A stretch of DNA of 64,000 nt from JAKFDK01 sp036676195 (lineage in GTDB: Bacteria; Bacillota; Sulfobacillia; Symbiobacteriales; ZC4RG38): positions 62,001 through 126,000 of the forward strand of contig JAKFDK010000040.1 of NCBI GenBank assembly GCA_036676195.1. Reading direction: 5' to 3'. How positions within the stretch are numbered: position 1 is the first letter of the stretch; each line of letters begins with the position of its first letter. The position numbers were made by a program, and so were the translations under genes. The notes below the pieces were generated by a model. That model was not told the origin of the DNA. It saw nothing but the letters and a program-made list of their open reading frames with translations, and ran no database searches. Shown here in pieces: positions 40,931-48,457 of the stretch.

Positions 40931-40967
40931 AGGCCCTGGGCAACGCCTGACGGCGCACCCAGGGCCT
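40931..40967 (-). terminator. Hairpin after dedA-family gene
   Basis: AGGCCCTGGG (40931-40940) pairs perfectly with CCCAGGGCCT (40958-40967), and the loop has a GCC/GGC pair. It lies just beyond the stop of the minus-strand DedA gene; there is no T-run on that side. Confidence 0.5.
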
Positions 40968-40971
40968 TATC

Positions 40972-41571
40972 TCATGCCCGGCGGAATCTGCGGAAACACC
41001 ACCAGACCAGCAGACCGAGCAGCGCCACCCCTGCCAGTATACCCCCGACTTTGGCCGGGTACTGGAGCAGGTGATGGAGCTTATCAAGTCTGCGGTAAAG
41101 GGCCGCTGCCGCCCAGGTCCAGGCCATGGCCCAGAGCAGATCATTCAGCGTCATCACCGGGAAAAAGCGCCGGAAGGGAACGCGGGTAATTCCGCACAGC
41201 CACATGTTCTGGGCAAAGCCCCAGTTAACCCAGCGGGTGGCCAGAGTCAGCCACAGCCCATATTTGTTAAACCAAGTTTCGGTCTTGACCAGCAGTTCCT
41301 CCCGCACCCCGAACCAGCCCGAGATCTTGCGCACCAGCGGGCGCCCGCCGTGGTAGCCGATCAGGTAGCCCACGGTATTGCCGGCGACTGTCGCCAGCCA
41401 CATGAGCAGGGTCATTTGCCAGTAGGTATGGGTCCCCCTGACCTGCGCACCGCCGATGATCAGGAGAGGGATTTCCACTGGCAAGGGAGCGCCGAAGCCT
41501 TCGGCAAAGAAGATCAGGCCGGCGCTAAGCATCCCAAATTGCGTGAAGGCAACACGGGCCCAGCGCCGCAT
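40972..41571 (-). CDS. DedA/VTT-family membrane protein
   Basis: A 199-residue polytopic protein of the DedA/VTT (SNARE-associated) superfamily. Features: AEGFGAPLPVEIPLLIIGG (re-entrant region with the P-x-E pattern), GNTVGYLIGYHGG, LATRWVNWGF (Arg in the second re-entrant region) and a C-terminal hydrophobic helix followed by CFRRFRR. Members flip undecaprenyl phosphate or phospholipids and affect membrane homeostasis. The start ATG is 41571; its site GGGGGAAG is moderate. It is the only gene in its transcription unit. Confidence 0.85.
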   Translation of the reverse strand: MRRWARVAFTQFGMLSAGLIFFAEGFGAPLPVEIPLLIIGGAQVRGTHTYWQMTLLMWLATVAGNTVGYLIGYHGGRPLVRKISGWFGVREELLVKTETWFNKYGLWLTLATRWVNWGFAQNMWLCGITRVPFRRFFPVMTLNDLLWAMAWTWAAAALYRRLDKLHHLLQYPAKVGGILAGVALLGLLVWWCFRRFRRA

Positions 41572-41686
41572 GGCTTCCCCCCTCGGCTTAATGGTGACTG
41601 TTGACTCACTTTTCGCCTGCCGTCATACCATTCCCTGCGTTTTTCGTCGAAAATGAAGGGGCAGTTCTTGTCGGTAGCTCTGGTAT

Positions 41687-41704
41687 TACACTCCGGTGTA
41701 TAAT
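41687..41704 (+). promoter_or_regulatory. -10 element with overlapping palindrome
   Basis: TATAAT (41699-41704) is a consensus -10. TACAC-TCCG-GTGTA (41687-41700) is a perfect small palindrome that abuts and overlaps it. No good -35 is visible, so activation or a regulator at the palindrome is possible. Confidence 0.5.
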
Positions 41705-41740
41705 AGCTGCACATTCAGCCCATACAGAGGAGTGCCAAGG

Positions 41741-42397
41741 GTGGGACGGCGCGTACCGCGACCCGGGCCCCTGAGCGAACCGGAGCGCCTGGAACTGCTG
41801 GCGGTGGACGGCGCTGACCCGCTGCAGCCGGGGGTGACCTTTACCGCCTGCATGCGCTGCCCCAAGCACCCGATCGGCTGCTGTGGTGACCATCATCCAG
41901 TTTTCACCCTTTGGGACCTGGTGTTACTCTGGAGCGAGGATGTCGATTTTGTTCACACCCTGATCATGCGCTGGCGGCCGGGGCTCTTCGACGGTGCGCC
42001 GGCCCTGCTGGTGCACGCTCCGGAGCCGGCCTGCCCTTACGCCGATCCGCTCAGCGGTTGTACCTTATCCCGATCACAGCGGCCGGTGCACTGCAACCTG
42101 TTCATCTGCAGCGGCCCTTCATTGCCGCGCCCGCTGGAGGCCATGGTAGGCCTCGCCGGAGCCTGGCGGGCCTGGGTGCGCGCGTTCGGCCTGACCATGG
42201 CCGCCCGCTGGGCGCTGACCGGTGCCAGTGTGGCCCCCGGTACCCGTTTGTCGGCAGAGCGACTGTTGGAGCTGGTGCCATGGGCGGCGACGCAAACGGC
42301 TGTGTATGTACAGAGTCATCCCCGTCCGGTGCTGCCTGAACTCGACCGGGCGCAGACCACCCGAGCCGAGTGGTTTCGGGAGAATCTGCGGCTGTAA
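41741..42397 (+). CDS. Cys-rich putative metal-chelating protein
   Basis: A 218-residue protein with a Cys-cluster in its first half: CMRCPKHPIGCCGDHHP (about residues 35-51) and CPYADPLSGCTLSRSQRPVHC, then CNLFIC-like residues. The pattern resembles the YkgJ-type zinc/iron-chelating domain (CxxCxxxxxxCC then C...C...C), but the family call is tentative. The C-terminal part is a helical, Trp-containing region of unknown type. GTG at 41741 follows GAGGAG with eight bases between; upstream codons lack a site. A consensus -10 lies 37 bp upstream. Confidence 0.65.
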   Translation: MGRRVPRPGPLSEPERLELLAVDGADPLQPGVTFTACMRCPKHPIGCCGDHHPVFTLWDLVLLWSEDVDFVHTLIMRWRPGLFDGAPALLVHAPEPACPYADPLSGCTLSRSQRPVHCNLFICSGPSLPRPLEAMVGLAGAWRAWVRAFGLTMAARWALTGASVAPGTRLSAERLLELVPWAATQTAVYVQSHPRPVLPELDRAQTTRAEWFRENLRL

Positions 42398-42532
42398 TCC
42401 GAGCGGCCAACACGGCGGCCACACGCCGCGCAGGGGGATTAACCGATGATGCCGAAGCCTACAAGTGGTTACCGGTGCGGCGGATCTTCCACCGGCACCG
42501 GTCAGGGAACCCCCGGAGGTGTTTTGGCAGCC

Positions 42533-43018
42533 ATGAATCCGATCATGCGGTTTTCGTACGTGATTCTCTCCGGATTGTGCCTGGGGATCGTTGGAGCTTT
42601 CAGCTACCGGGCAGCGGACCGGTCGCCCTGGCTGCTGTCCCTGCTGGCGTTGCTGGCCGTGTTCCTGTCTGCCTGGATCCTGGCCCGCCGGGGCCGGACG
42701 CCGCCGCACCCGGAAAAGCGGCTGAAAAAGAGTCTGGGTGGCGGCCGGCCGGTACTGGTACACTTTTATAGCGACTACGCGCTGACCAGCCTGCTCAGCC
42801 GGCCTGCCTGGGCGGTACAGGAGCGGCGGTATCAGGGGCGGGTGGAGTTTCTCTTTATGAGTATGCTCGATCCGCAGGTCTGCCTGCTGGCCCGGGGCCT
42901 GCGTGCCGGTCTGGGCGATACGCGGGTGTACGATGCCCGCGGGCAGGAAGTCGGGCGTACACGACCGACGGCCCGGGAACTGGAGCGATTGCTCGAGCGG
43001 CCGTCGCGCCCCGGATAA
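42533..43018 (+). CDS. Small membrane protein with Cys-less thioredoxin-like domain
   Basis: A 161-residue protein: two membrane segments (about residues 5-22 and 30-48), a basic loop, then a thioredoxin-like domain (about 65-150: GRPVLVHFYSDYALTSLL, VEFLFMSMLDPQ). Where thioredoxins have CxxC it reads SDYALTS, so no redox activity is expected. The ATG at 42533 follows GGAGGTG by 11 bases; an in-frame TTG at 42524 is possible. It follows the Cys-rich protein gene by 135 bp. Function unknown; perhaps a scaffold or partner of another thiol enzyme. Confidence 0.6.
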   Translation: MNPIMRFSYVILSGLCLGIVGAFSYRAADRSPWLLSLLALLAVFLSAWILARRGRTPPHPEKRLKKSLGGGRPVLVHFYSDYALTSLLSRPAWAVQERRYQGRVEFLFMSMLDPQVCLLARGLRAGLGDTRVYDARGQEVGRTRPTARELERLLERPSRPG

Positions 43019-43206
43019 ATCGGCTCCTGGCCTCCCGGCCACCGGACTGCAACTACAATGCCGTTAGCTGATTCACCCCTGTTACCAAACCGGAACGGGT
43101 CATTCTCCGTAAGCATTAGTAAAGACGGTAGGTGTTGGACAGACTACCTGTCGTGATTGCTTACAGCACCGGATCTGCGGGTAAACCGGTGGCAGGAGTG
43201 AACCAT

Positions 43207-43488
43207 ATGCGGCAACGGCGGACAACAAAGGGCAAGGGCTCCGGACCCGGGGCGATCGTACGCACCCCCGGCCAGCAGCGGGCACGTCCGGCGACCGGCA
43301 AGCTTCCCGCCGGAAAAACGACTGCCCGCCGGTGGCCGCGTCGCTGGGCCGCGCTGGTGCGCTGGTTCGTGGTGCGCCCGGTCCGTCTGTGGTGGACCCA
43401 AGGTTGGTTAGGGCGGCAGTATGGCCGCTGGTTTCAGCGGCCGCCGAGCCTTCCGGAGCAGGGGAGCCGGGAGATGCAGCAACGGTAG
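43207..43488 (+). CDS. Small basic hypothetical protein
   Basis: A 93-residue, Arg/Lys-rich and Trp-rich protein, with no Cys. AGGAGTG lies six bases before the ATG at 43207. The C-terminal half (RWAALVRWFVVRPVRLWW, then GWLGRQYGRWFQRPP) could be an amphipathic membrane-binding helix. No family recognised; the very high GC of the stretch means a chance frame is possible. A hairpin with short T-run follows. Confidence 0.4.
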   Translation: MRQRRTTKGKGSGPGAIVRTPGQQRARPATGKLPAGKTTARRWPRRWAALVRWFVVRPVRLWWTQGWLGRQYGRWFQRPPSLPEQGSREMQQR

Positions 43489-43517
43489 GCCGTTCCGGCC
43501 GCTGGCGCGGGCAACAC

Positions 43518-43543
43518 AGGGCAGGGGTGACCCCGCCCTTTAT
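43518..43543 (+). terminator. Probable terminator
   Basis: AGGGC-A-GGGG (43518-43527) pairs with CCCCGCCCT (43531-43539) with one bulge, followed by TTATT. Confidence 0.6.
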
Positions 43544-43589
43544 TGCCGCGCCTCCCCGGACTGCATGCCGAATCAGGCGACACGGACCA

Positions 43590-43624
43590 GCGCCGGCCGG
43601 GGGTGATCCACCCCCGGCCGGCGC
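43590..43624. other. Perfect 15-bp GC-rich hairpin
   Basis: 43590-43604 and 43610-43624 are exact inverted repeats (loop GATCC). It lies between a plus-strand and a minus-strand gene that converge. No T-run is present; it may be a convergent terminator or transcript-stabilising structure. Confidence 0.65.
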
Positions 43625-43694
43625 ACATTGCCTGACCACGCACTATCTGAGGCGGAACAGCGGCAGGGAAGGCCTTGCGCCTGCTCTGTCGCAA

Positions 43695-44258
43695 TTAGAT
43701 TTCTCCCTGGAGCGCATAGCGGCGGACCTTTTCGAGTTCCCGGAATACCTGGGCCCGCCCTTCATTGGTGACCCACCAGTTATCACGGTTAATATCCTGT
43801 CGTTCATCGGGGCAGAGCAGAATCCGGACGTCACCTGGGATATGCCGGGCCAGGACCTGCCGGACGCGTTTGGTCTTCAGGGGGGAGCAGACACCAATCA
43901 CCGCCGTCATGTTCGTCCAGCCAATCTGTTGATCCACGAGGGGAACTGCCATCAGCACGTTTTCCAGGGTACCCAGGGACCGGGGTTCGACCCAGATGCT
44001 TTCCGGGGGGATGCCCAGCGCGATCAGCTGGTTCTTCAGGGCCTCAGCTTCCGGCAGCCCGGTACCGCGGTTGTCGCCGCCAACGCAGAGCACATGCGGG
44101 GCGTAGCCTGCCCGGTACAGTCGTGCTGCTCGCTCCGCCTTTTCCGGACGGGAACTGCCAAACACCAGGATTAAATCGGCCGGTGCCGGGTCGTCCTGCA
44201 GAAACAGGAAATCCGAGACCTCGCGCAGGGACATCCCCTCGTACAGTCTCTGGCCCAT
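43695..44258 (-). CDS. YdcF-family protein (DUF218)
   Basis: A 187-residue YdcF/SanA-like protein. It has DLILVFGSSRPEKAERAARLYRAG, a VGGDNRGTGLPEAEALKNQL segment and PRSLGTLENVL, as in the family, whose members bind SAM or act in cell-envelope functions. No membrane segment is present. The ATG at 44258 follows GGAGGAG; codons further upstream lack a site and overlap poorly conserved sequence. It is 29 bp downstream of the aminotransferase gene, so both are likely one operon. Confidence 0.85.
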   Translation of the reverse strand: MGQRLYEGMSLREVSDFLFLQDDPAPADLILVFGSSRPEKAERAARLYRAGYAPHVLCVGGDNRGTGLPEAEALKNQLIALGIPPESIWVEPRSLGTLENVLMAVPLVDQQIGWTNMTAVIGVCSPLKTKRVRQVLARHIPGDVRILLCPDERQDINRDNWWVTNEGRAQVFRELEKVRRYALQGEI

Positions 44259-44287
44259 CTTCTTCTCCTCCCCCTGGATAGGGATCA

Positions 44288-45463
44288 CTACCGCCCGAAC
44301 ACCCCCAGCAACCCGACACGCCGGGTGGCTTCGACCAGGCGTGCCGCCGGCACACACAGAGAGGCGCGTACATAGCCCTCTCCACCGGCACCGAAGGCAT
44401 GGCCGGGAGCCACGACAATATGGGCCTCATTCAGAAGCAGCTCGGCGAAGGTGTCAGAAGAAAACCCGCTGGGAACCGGACACCACATGAAGAAGCTACC
44501 CTCGGCCGGGGTGACCGGCCAGCCGATATCCCGGCAACCGGCCACAAAGGCATCCCGTCGCTCCTCGTAGAGCGCCCGCAGGGCGAGTACGCTGTCGGTC
44601 GGCCCGGACAGGGCCGTGGCAGCCGCCTGTTGCACAGGGGCAAACTGGCTGCAGTTCAGGTGATCCTGAATCAGATTCATCAGGCCGATCAGTTCGGCAT
44701 TGCCGGCGGCAAAGCCCAGCCGCCAGCCTGCCATGTTGAAGGACTTGGAGAGTGAGTGGAACTCGATTCCGGCTTCCCGCGCCCCGGGCACCTGCAGGAT
44801 ACTGACCGGCTCCCGTCCGTCGAAGACCAGATCGGAGTAGGCCGAGTCCCAGGCCAGGGCAATCTGATGCTGCCGGCAGAAGTCAACCGCCGCCTGCATC
44901 TGGTCTCGGGTGGCCACGCGCCCGGTCGGGTTGTTGGGGGAATTCAGGAACATGAGCTTTGCCCGGTCCCGAATGGTGGACGGGATCGCCGCCAGGTCAG
45001 GGAAGAACCCGCGGTCGGCCAGTAGCGGCATGGGGTGGGACCGGGCGCCGGACAGGGCCACGCCCGACCAGTAGTCCGGGTAGCCCGGATCGGGCATGAG
45101 GCAGACATCGCCTTCCTGCAACAGAACCAGGCTGATCTCCTGCAGACCCAGCTTGGTACCGATCAGGATACAGACTTCACGCTGGGGGTCGATCCGAACG
45201 CCGAAGCGCCGCTGATACCAGGTGCTGATGGCCTCCTTCAGTTCATTGAGGCCGGAGAAGGGGATATAACGGTGGTTTTGCGGCCGTTGGGCTTCCATGA
45301 TCAGGCGCTCCACCACGTGCGGGGGAGTGGGCTGGTCAGGGTTGCCCTGGCCCAGGTTAATGACGTCATGACCGGCGGCTTGCATTTCGTTGGCGGTGCG
45401 CACCAACCGGGCGAAAAGTTGGCTGGGCAGTTGCTGCATGCGTTGCGCGGGCTGGAAGGACAA
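44288..45463 (-). CDS. PLP-dependent aminotransferase, class I/II
   Basis: A 391-residue fold-type I aminotransferase. Visible: INLGQGNPDQPTPPHVVE (N-terminal substrate loop), SPNNPTGRV, the YSDLVF segment and the PLP lysine in SLSKSFNMAGWRLGF, plus the Arg in YVRASLC. Closest general type is the PatA/YugH/MtnE group, so the substrate could be Ala, Asp, aromatic or methionine-cycle 2-oxoacids. TTG at 45463 is the start, given AAGGAGG in the preceding 15 bases. The leader is about 120 nt and contains hairpins, one enclosing the ribosome binding site. The gene is followed by the YdcF gene. Confidence 0.92.
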   Translation of the reverse strand: MSFQPAQRMQQLPSQLFARLVRTANEMQAAGHDVINLGQGNPDQPTPPHVVERLIMEAQRPQNHRYIPFSGLNELKEAISTWYQRRFGVRIDPQREVCILIGTKLGLQEISLVLLQEGDVCLMPDPGYPDYWSGVALSGARSHPMPLLADRGFFPDLAAIPSTIRDRAKLMFLNSPNNPTGRVATRDQMQAAVDFCRQHQIALAWDSAYSDLVFDGREPVSILQVPGAREAGIEFHSLSKSFNMAGWRLGFAAGNAELIGLMNLIQDHLNCSQFAPVQQAAATALSGPTDSVLALRALYEERRDAFVAGCRDIGWPVTPAEGSFFMWCPVPSGFSSDTFAELLLNEAHIVVAPGHAFGAGGEGYVRASLCVPAARLVEATRRVGLLGVFGR

Positions 45464-45580
45464 ACCGTTGACCTCCTTGCTGTCAATGCCAATGTATTCG
45501 GACCTGGGGTGAGCAATCCCTTTACTCTGCTTCTGGCCATGGGGCTTGCGCCCTTAGAACCATGCGAGTTCTGGTAGAAA
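45464..45580 (-). promoter_or_regulatory. Structured leader of the aminotransferase mRNA, possible regulatory RNA
   Basis: The leader RNA (minus strand) can form AGAAC/GTTCT, then GGGC-GCAA-GCCC, a hairpin with a GNRA loop (45542-45553). Near the start, TTGAC/GTCAA (45468-45486) encloses the AGGAG of the ribosome binding site. I could not match it to a SAM, THF, ZTP or other known riboswitch consensus. It may be a sensor leader or simply structured. Confidence 0.4.
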
Positions 45581-45584
45581 ACGA

Positions 45585-45614
45585 ATTATTTTGGCGATCT
45601 GTATAAATGGACAA
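45585..45614 (-). promoter_or_regulatory. Promoter of the aminotransferase operon
   Basis: On the minus strand TTGTCC (45614-45609), an 18-bp spacer, then AATAAT (45590-45585). The start would lie near 45578, giving a leader of roughly 115 nt. Confidence 0.55.
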
Positions 45615-45905
45615 AAGAAAAGTTAGGGATTATCTATTGCCAGGTATACCTCATGGTATTGGGAATGTGTGACCTGCTACTGATCGGAGTCACATCGAAC
45701 TAAGACGAGGGGTGGCCCCTTGTTGTTGCCGACGGCGATGACTCCTTGATTTGCGTGGGGGCTAGCCAGCAAAGAGGCTGATCTGGTAGATGTAGAAAAA
45801 CATTTTCGGTCTTGATTGTGCCAATTAGACTCAGTAAAACGGTGCCAGAAATACCTAATATACGCATCGCCGTCTATTGCTTTTATTGGCAGCCGCTTTT
45901 AGGGG
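45615..45905. other. AT-rich intergenic region before the C39-like gene
   Basis: No convincing gene here. A 21-codon frame begins at 45607 (MDKRKVRDYLLPGIPHGIGNV) but has no ribosome binding site and overlaps the minus-strand promoter. TTGATT-17-TAAAAC near 45812-45840 is a weak promoter candidate for the next gene. The composition drops to AT-rich from about here on. Confidence 0.4.
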
Positions 45906-46508
45906 GTGTCCCCAATTCCGCCCAGCCTACTCGCTAATATAAAGCGAGTTATCATTTTTGCCTTTGTACTCGTTACAGGGGTGACCATTTACGTAGCTGC
46001 TGCCGTCAGTGCTAATCTGCGAGCAGTTCCAGTTGAATACCGCCCACAGGCCATTCACACCGGCCTATTGGGTGCCAGAATCAAACTGACTGAAGAAGTA
46101 CCAATGCAGCTTACGGATACATCCTGCGGTACGGCAGCGCTTGCCTATGGCTTGAAGCGATTAGGGATCACCATTTCAGAAGAAGAGCTAATCGAGGCCC
46201 TGCAACCAGGTGAAAATGGTGTAACCATTCTCGGTTTGGCAAAGGCCGCCAAGGAGATGGGTGCGGAACCCAAACTTCTGCAGGCATCGTACGGTTATCT
46301 TCGCCAGGTGACGAATGCCAGCGTCATCCACCTTCAGGGGCTTGATCATTTCGTTGCGGTACTACGAGCAACTCCTACCCATGTGGATGCATTCGACCCT
46401 TCGGCCGGAATTGTACGCTTTCCCATGCCCATTTTTGTGCTCCTGTGGGACGGAATCTTACTGGAACTTGACCTGCCAAAGCAGGCGAGCCACGTTACTA
46501 TTCCATGA
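45906..46508 (+). CDS. Membrane-anchored C39-like cysteine peptidase
   Basis: A 200-residue protein with one N-terminal membrane segment (about residues 13-35) and a C39-type papain-like domain. The expected catalytic set is visible: Cys74 in DTSCGTAALAYGLKRLG, His148 in LDHFVAVL and Asp164 in AFDPSAG. In bacteriocin and lantibiotic exporters the C39 domain cleaves leader peptides after GG; here it is a stand-alone enzyme and not fused to an ABC exporter. GTG at 45906 has only a weak AGGGG site. It starts an AT-rich three-gene block and likely faces the outside; the substrate is unknown, and no leader-peptide gene with a GG site was found nearby. Confidence 0.75.
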   Translation: MSPIPPSLLANIKRVIIFAFVLVTGVTIYVAAAVSANLRAVPVEYRPQAIHTGLLGARIKLTEEVPMQLTDTSCGTAALAYGLKRLGITISEEELIEALQPGENGVTILGLAKAAKEMGAEPKLLQASYGYLRQVTNASVIHLQGLDHFVAVLRATPTHVDAFDPSAGIVRFPMPIFVLLWDGILLELDLPKQASHVTIP

Positions 46509-46568
46509 TGCCATGCCATTCTCCCCATACGACTAACCGATTTGGCAGGAAAGGAGGTGTGATGCGAA

Positions 46569-47447
46569 ATGAGTGCTGCCTTTCGTCTTCCCAGAAACAG
46601 GGCGGTCTTGCTAGGTGTTGTCATGGCGGTAGTCCTAACCCTGGTTGCCCTTTGGGTTGTAACAGCCGTCTGGGCCAATCAGCTTCCGGAAGGTACTGCC
46701 GGGGCAATCTGGGGTGCGGGTCCCATCGGGTGGGCCCTTGGCGACGCGTATGTGCCGACCCCACACGTTTCTGCAAAAGCCAATAAGAATTTCCTCAAAC
46801 TAAGTATAAGTCCATACTTAGCAAAAGATATTGCTTTGGGAGTGAGAAATTGGTCACCGTTTCTGAACTCCCTACTATCCACAGCTGCTTTCACCTTGAT
46901 TTACGTGGGAGCAAGGCTAGAAACTCAGGGCACCAGCCTTGTTCTGCAGGCAATACAGGCAACTCTATATAGCATCAGCCCTGCTCTGTTCATTACTACA
47001 AGCCTTGTGAAGCTGGACATAAGATCTCTATGGGTTATTCGAGCTGCCGGTAGTTATAGTCGGTATGTTATCCATAAATTTCTATTCTCGGCTGTGCTGT
47101 CGTTTCTTGTTGCATCGGCAGGTCTGATCATAGTGGTCGCCTTGTTTGGAGGTAACAGTGCTTTTCTTTTTCTTTCGGCTTTGGGCGCTTCTGGCCTGGC
47201 GACCGCATTGTGCCTGACAGGAACCCTGTATTCCCGTCAAACCGGCATGTTCGATTCCTCCCGTCCGGACTTCGCTGTTCTTACAGCAGTAGCTGTCGTC
47301 TCGGGAGCTTATTTACTCACCACCCTCTACGCAGTCAATAAACCTGTGCCACTTCTGGTACTTGCACAGATACTACCGTTTTGGACTGTTGTAGTTACGG
47401 TGCTACTCGGGCTCAGTGTACAGTTCTTGCGGGCCACAGATTTTTGA
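46569..47447 (+). CDS. Polytopic membrane protein (unknown)
   Basis: A 292-residue protein with about seven hydrophobic segments: one at residues about 12-35, a soluble extracytoplasmic part (about 36-100, with WGAGPIGWALGDAYVPTPH), then six more to residue 285. I do not recognise a domain; the topology resembles ABC-2-type permeases or Yip1-like proteins. AAAGGAGGTG lies upstream with 11 bases before the ATG at 46569; a nearer ATG (46562) opens a different, Cys-rich frame of 74 codons that looks like a shadow. Line 46801-46860 has 22 of 60 G+C, far below the neighbours. Confidence 0.7.
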   Translation: MSAAFRLPRNRAVLLGVVMAVVLTLVALWVVTAVWANQLPEGTAGAIWGAGPIGWALGDAYVPTPHVSAKANKNFLKLSISPYLAKDIALGVRNWSPFLNSLLSTAAFTLIYVGARLETQGTSLVLQAIQATLYSISPALFITTSLVKLDIRSLWVIRAAGSYSRYVIHKFLFSAVLSFLVASAGLIIVVALFGGNSAFLFLSALGASGLATALCLTGTLYSRQTGMFDSSRPDFAVLTAVAVVSGAYLLTTLYAVNKPVPLLVLAQILPFWTVVVTVLLGLSVQFLRATDF

Positions 47448-47460
47448 TTGGAGGGAGAGG

Positions 47461-48105
47461 ATGTTGAGTAAGGCAGCGTGGGCAACGCCATTGTGGGCAT
47501 TAATCGATCCGCAAAGGATTCTTCGGGCAGGAAGAGAACTACCTGTGCTCCCGCAATATGTACTGGCTGGTATCGCCAGCGCCGGGCTAACGGTATTGCA
47601 GTTCCCCTTATATCGGAACTTGCTGGCCGGGCAAATCAGTTCCGGTGGGTCGGTCGACCCGATATTGCTAGACAAGGCCAGCAGCTTCCAAGAATGGCTT
47701 ATGGTCATCGCTTTTCTTGGAGCGCCCTTTCTATATGGACTGTTATGGACAATTACACTGAAGTATCTGATGCTCCTAACCGACAGACAGCTTTCGTTTC
47801 GAAGTTTGTACGCTATTGCGGGCTACGCGTATCTCCCCAGGGTGTTGGGCTTGGCGCTCATATCTTTCCTGGCCTTTGGTAATCCGGAACGTGTACCGGT
47901 GACGAGCGCAGCCGTATTCCTTCCGAACGAGTGGGTGAACCGGGCCGTGTACAGACTCGTTAACTGGTTCGATCCTTTTTCGGTCTGGGGAATAGTCTTG
48001 CTGATCATGGGTCTTCAGACTCTGACAGGCATGCGGGTTCGCCCGCTGGCTCTGCTTGTGCTCGCGCCCTGGCTTGCAGCGGCGTCCCTTTTCGCAGCCC
48101 TGTAG
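47461..48105 (+). CDS. Yip1-like membrane protein
   Basis: A 214-residue protein with about five membrane segments. Its look (an N-terminal WATPLWALIDPQRILRAG motif before the first segment, then a segment with YAIAGYAYLPRVLG) resembles the Yip1/YIF1 fold seen in many bacterial membrane proteins. GGAGGGAGAGG before the ATG at 47461 is a strong site. It follows the previous membrane protein by 13 bp and shares its low GC, so the three genes 45906-48105 are one unit. Function unknown. Confidence 0.7.
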   Translation: MLSKAAWATPLWALIDPQRILRAGRELPVLPQYVLAGIASAGLTVLQFPLYRNLLAGQISSGGSVDPILLDKASSFQEWLMVIAFLGAPFLYGLLWTITLKYLMLLTDRQLSFRSLYAIAGYAYLPRVLGLALISFLAFGNPERVPVTSAAVFLPNEWVNRAVYRLVNWFDPFSVWGIVLLIMGLQTLTGMRVRPLALLVLAPWLAAASLFAAL

Positions 48106-48457
48106 ATTAACTCCGCGATGAGCTTCGGCTCTATAAACGTTGCATCAAGAACGATCCGTCCTGTCTGGAGCGCCGGGATCGAGTGCGGAGCCGGCCACTG
48201 TCACCCGAGGTGAACTCTGTTTGCGCAGGGATGGACGGAGCGCGGCTGCGGTTAGGCGAAAAGAATTGCGCGGGTTGGTGCGGGGAAAAAACAGCGGTTA
48301 TCACCCTGGGAGCAGCGTGGTGAAGGGGTGTGCGGGGAAAGTGGCGGATGCCACGTAGTTGGCACCGGCTTGGCTTGGACACTGGCAGGAGTCTGCCGGA
48401 TCGGCACGAAATCTCCTCAGCCGGCATCGTGCGGCAAAGCAAAGGAGAATAACGCCA
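48106..48457 (+). other. Non-coding region with several hairpins before arsB
   Basis: No gene supported. Hairpins: GAGC-TTCG-GCTC (48120-48131) right after the Yip1-like gene; TCACC-CGA-GGTGA near 48203; GTGGC-GGAT-GCCAC (48341-48354); CTGGCAG/CTGCCGG (48382-48399); GCACGA/TCGTGC (48404-48432). The last loop holds TCTCCT (48412-48417), complementary to AGGAGA (48443-48448) of the arsB ribosome binding site. It may be a regulatory leader, but no known riboswitch consensus matched. Confidence 0.45.

Noticed and set aside
43981..43996. GGGGTTCGACCC, like a tRNA T-arm
   Set aside because: It lies within the YdcF coding sequence, and no acceptor, D or anticodon arms surround it.
46562..46786. 74-codon Cys-rich frame beginning just after AAAGGAGGTG
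   Set aside because: It overlaps the membrane protein gene in another frame, and its many Cys come from the sense-strand codon pattern; only its start spacing is attractive.
48106..48457. Possible cobalamin/cyclic-di-GMP riboswitch, RNase P or group II intron piece
   Set aside because: None of the core consensus strings of these RNAs could be found; left as an unassigned structured region.
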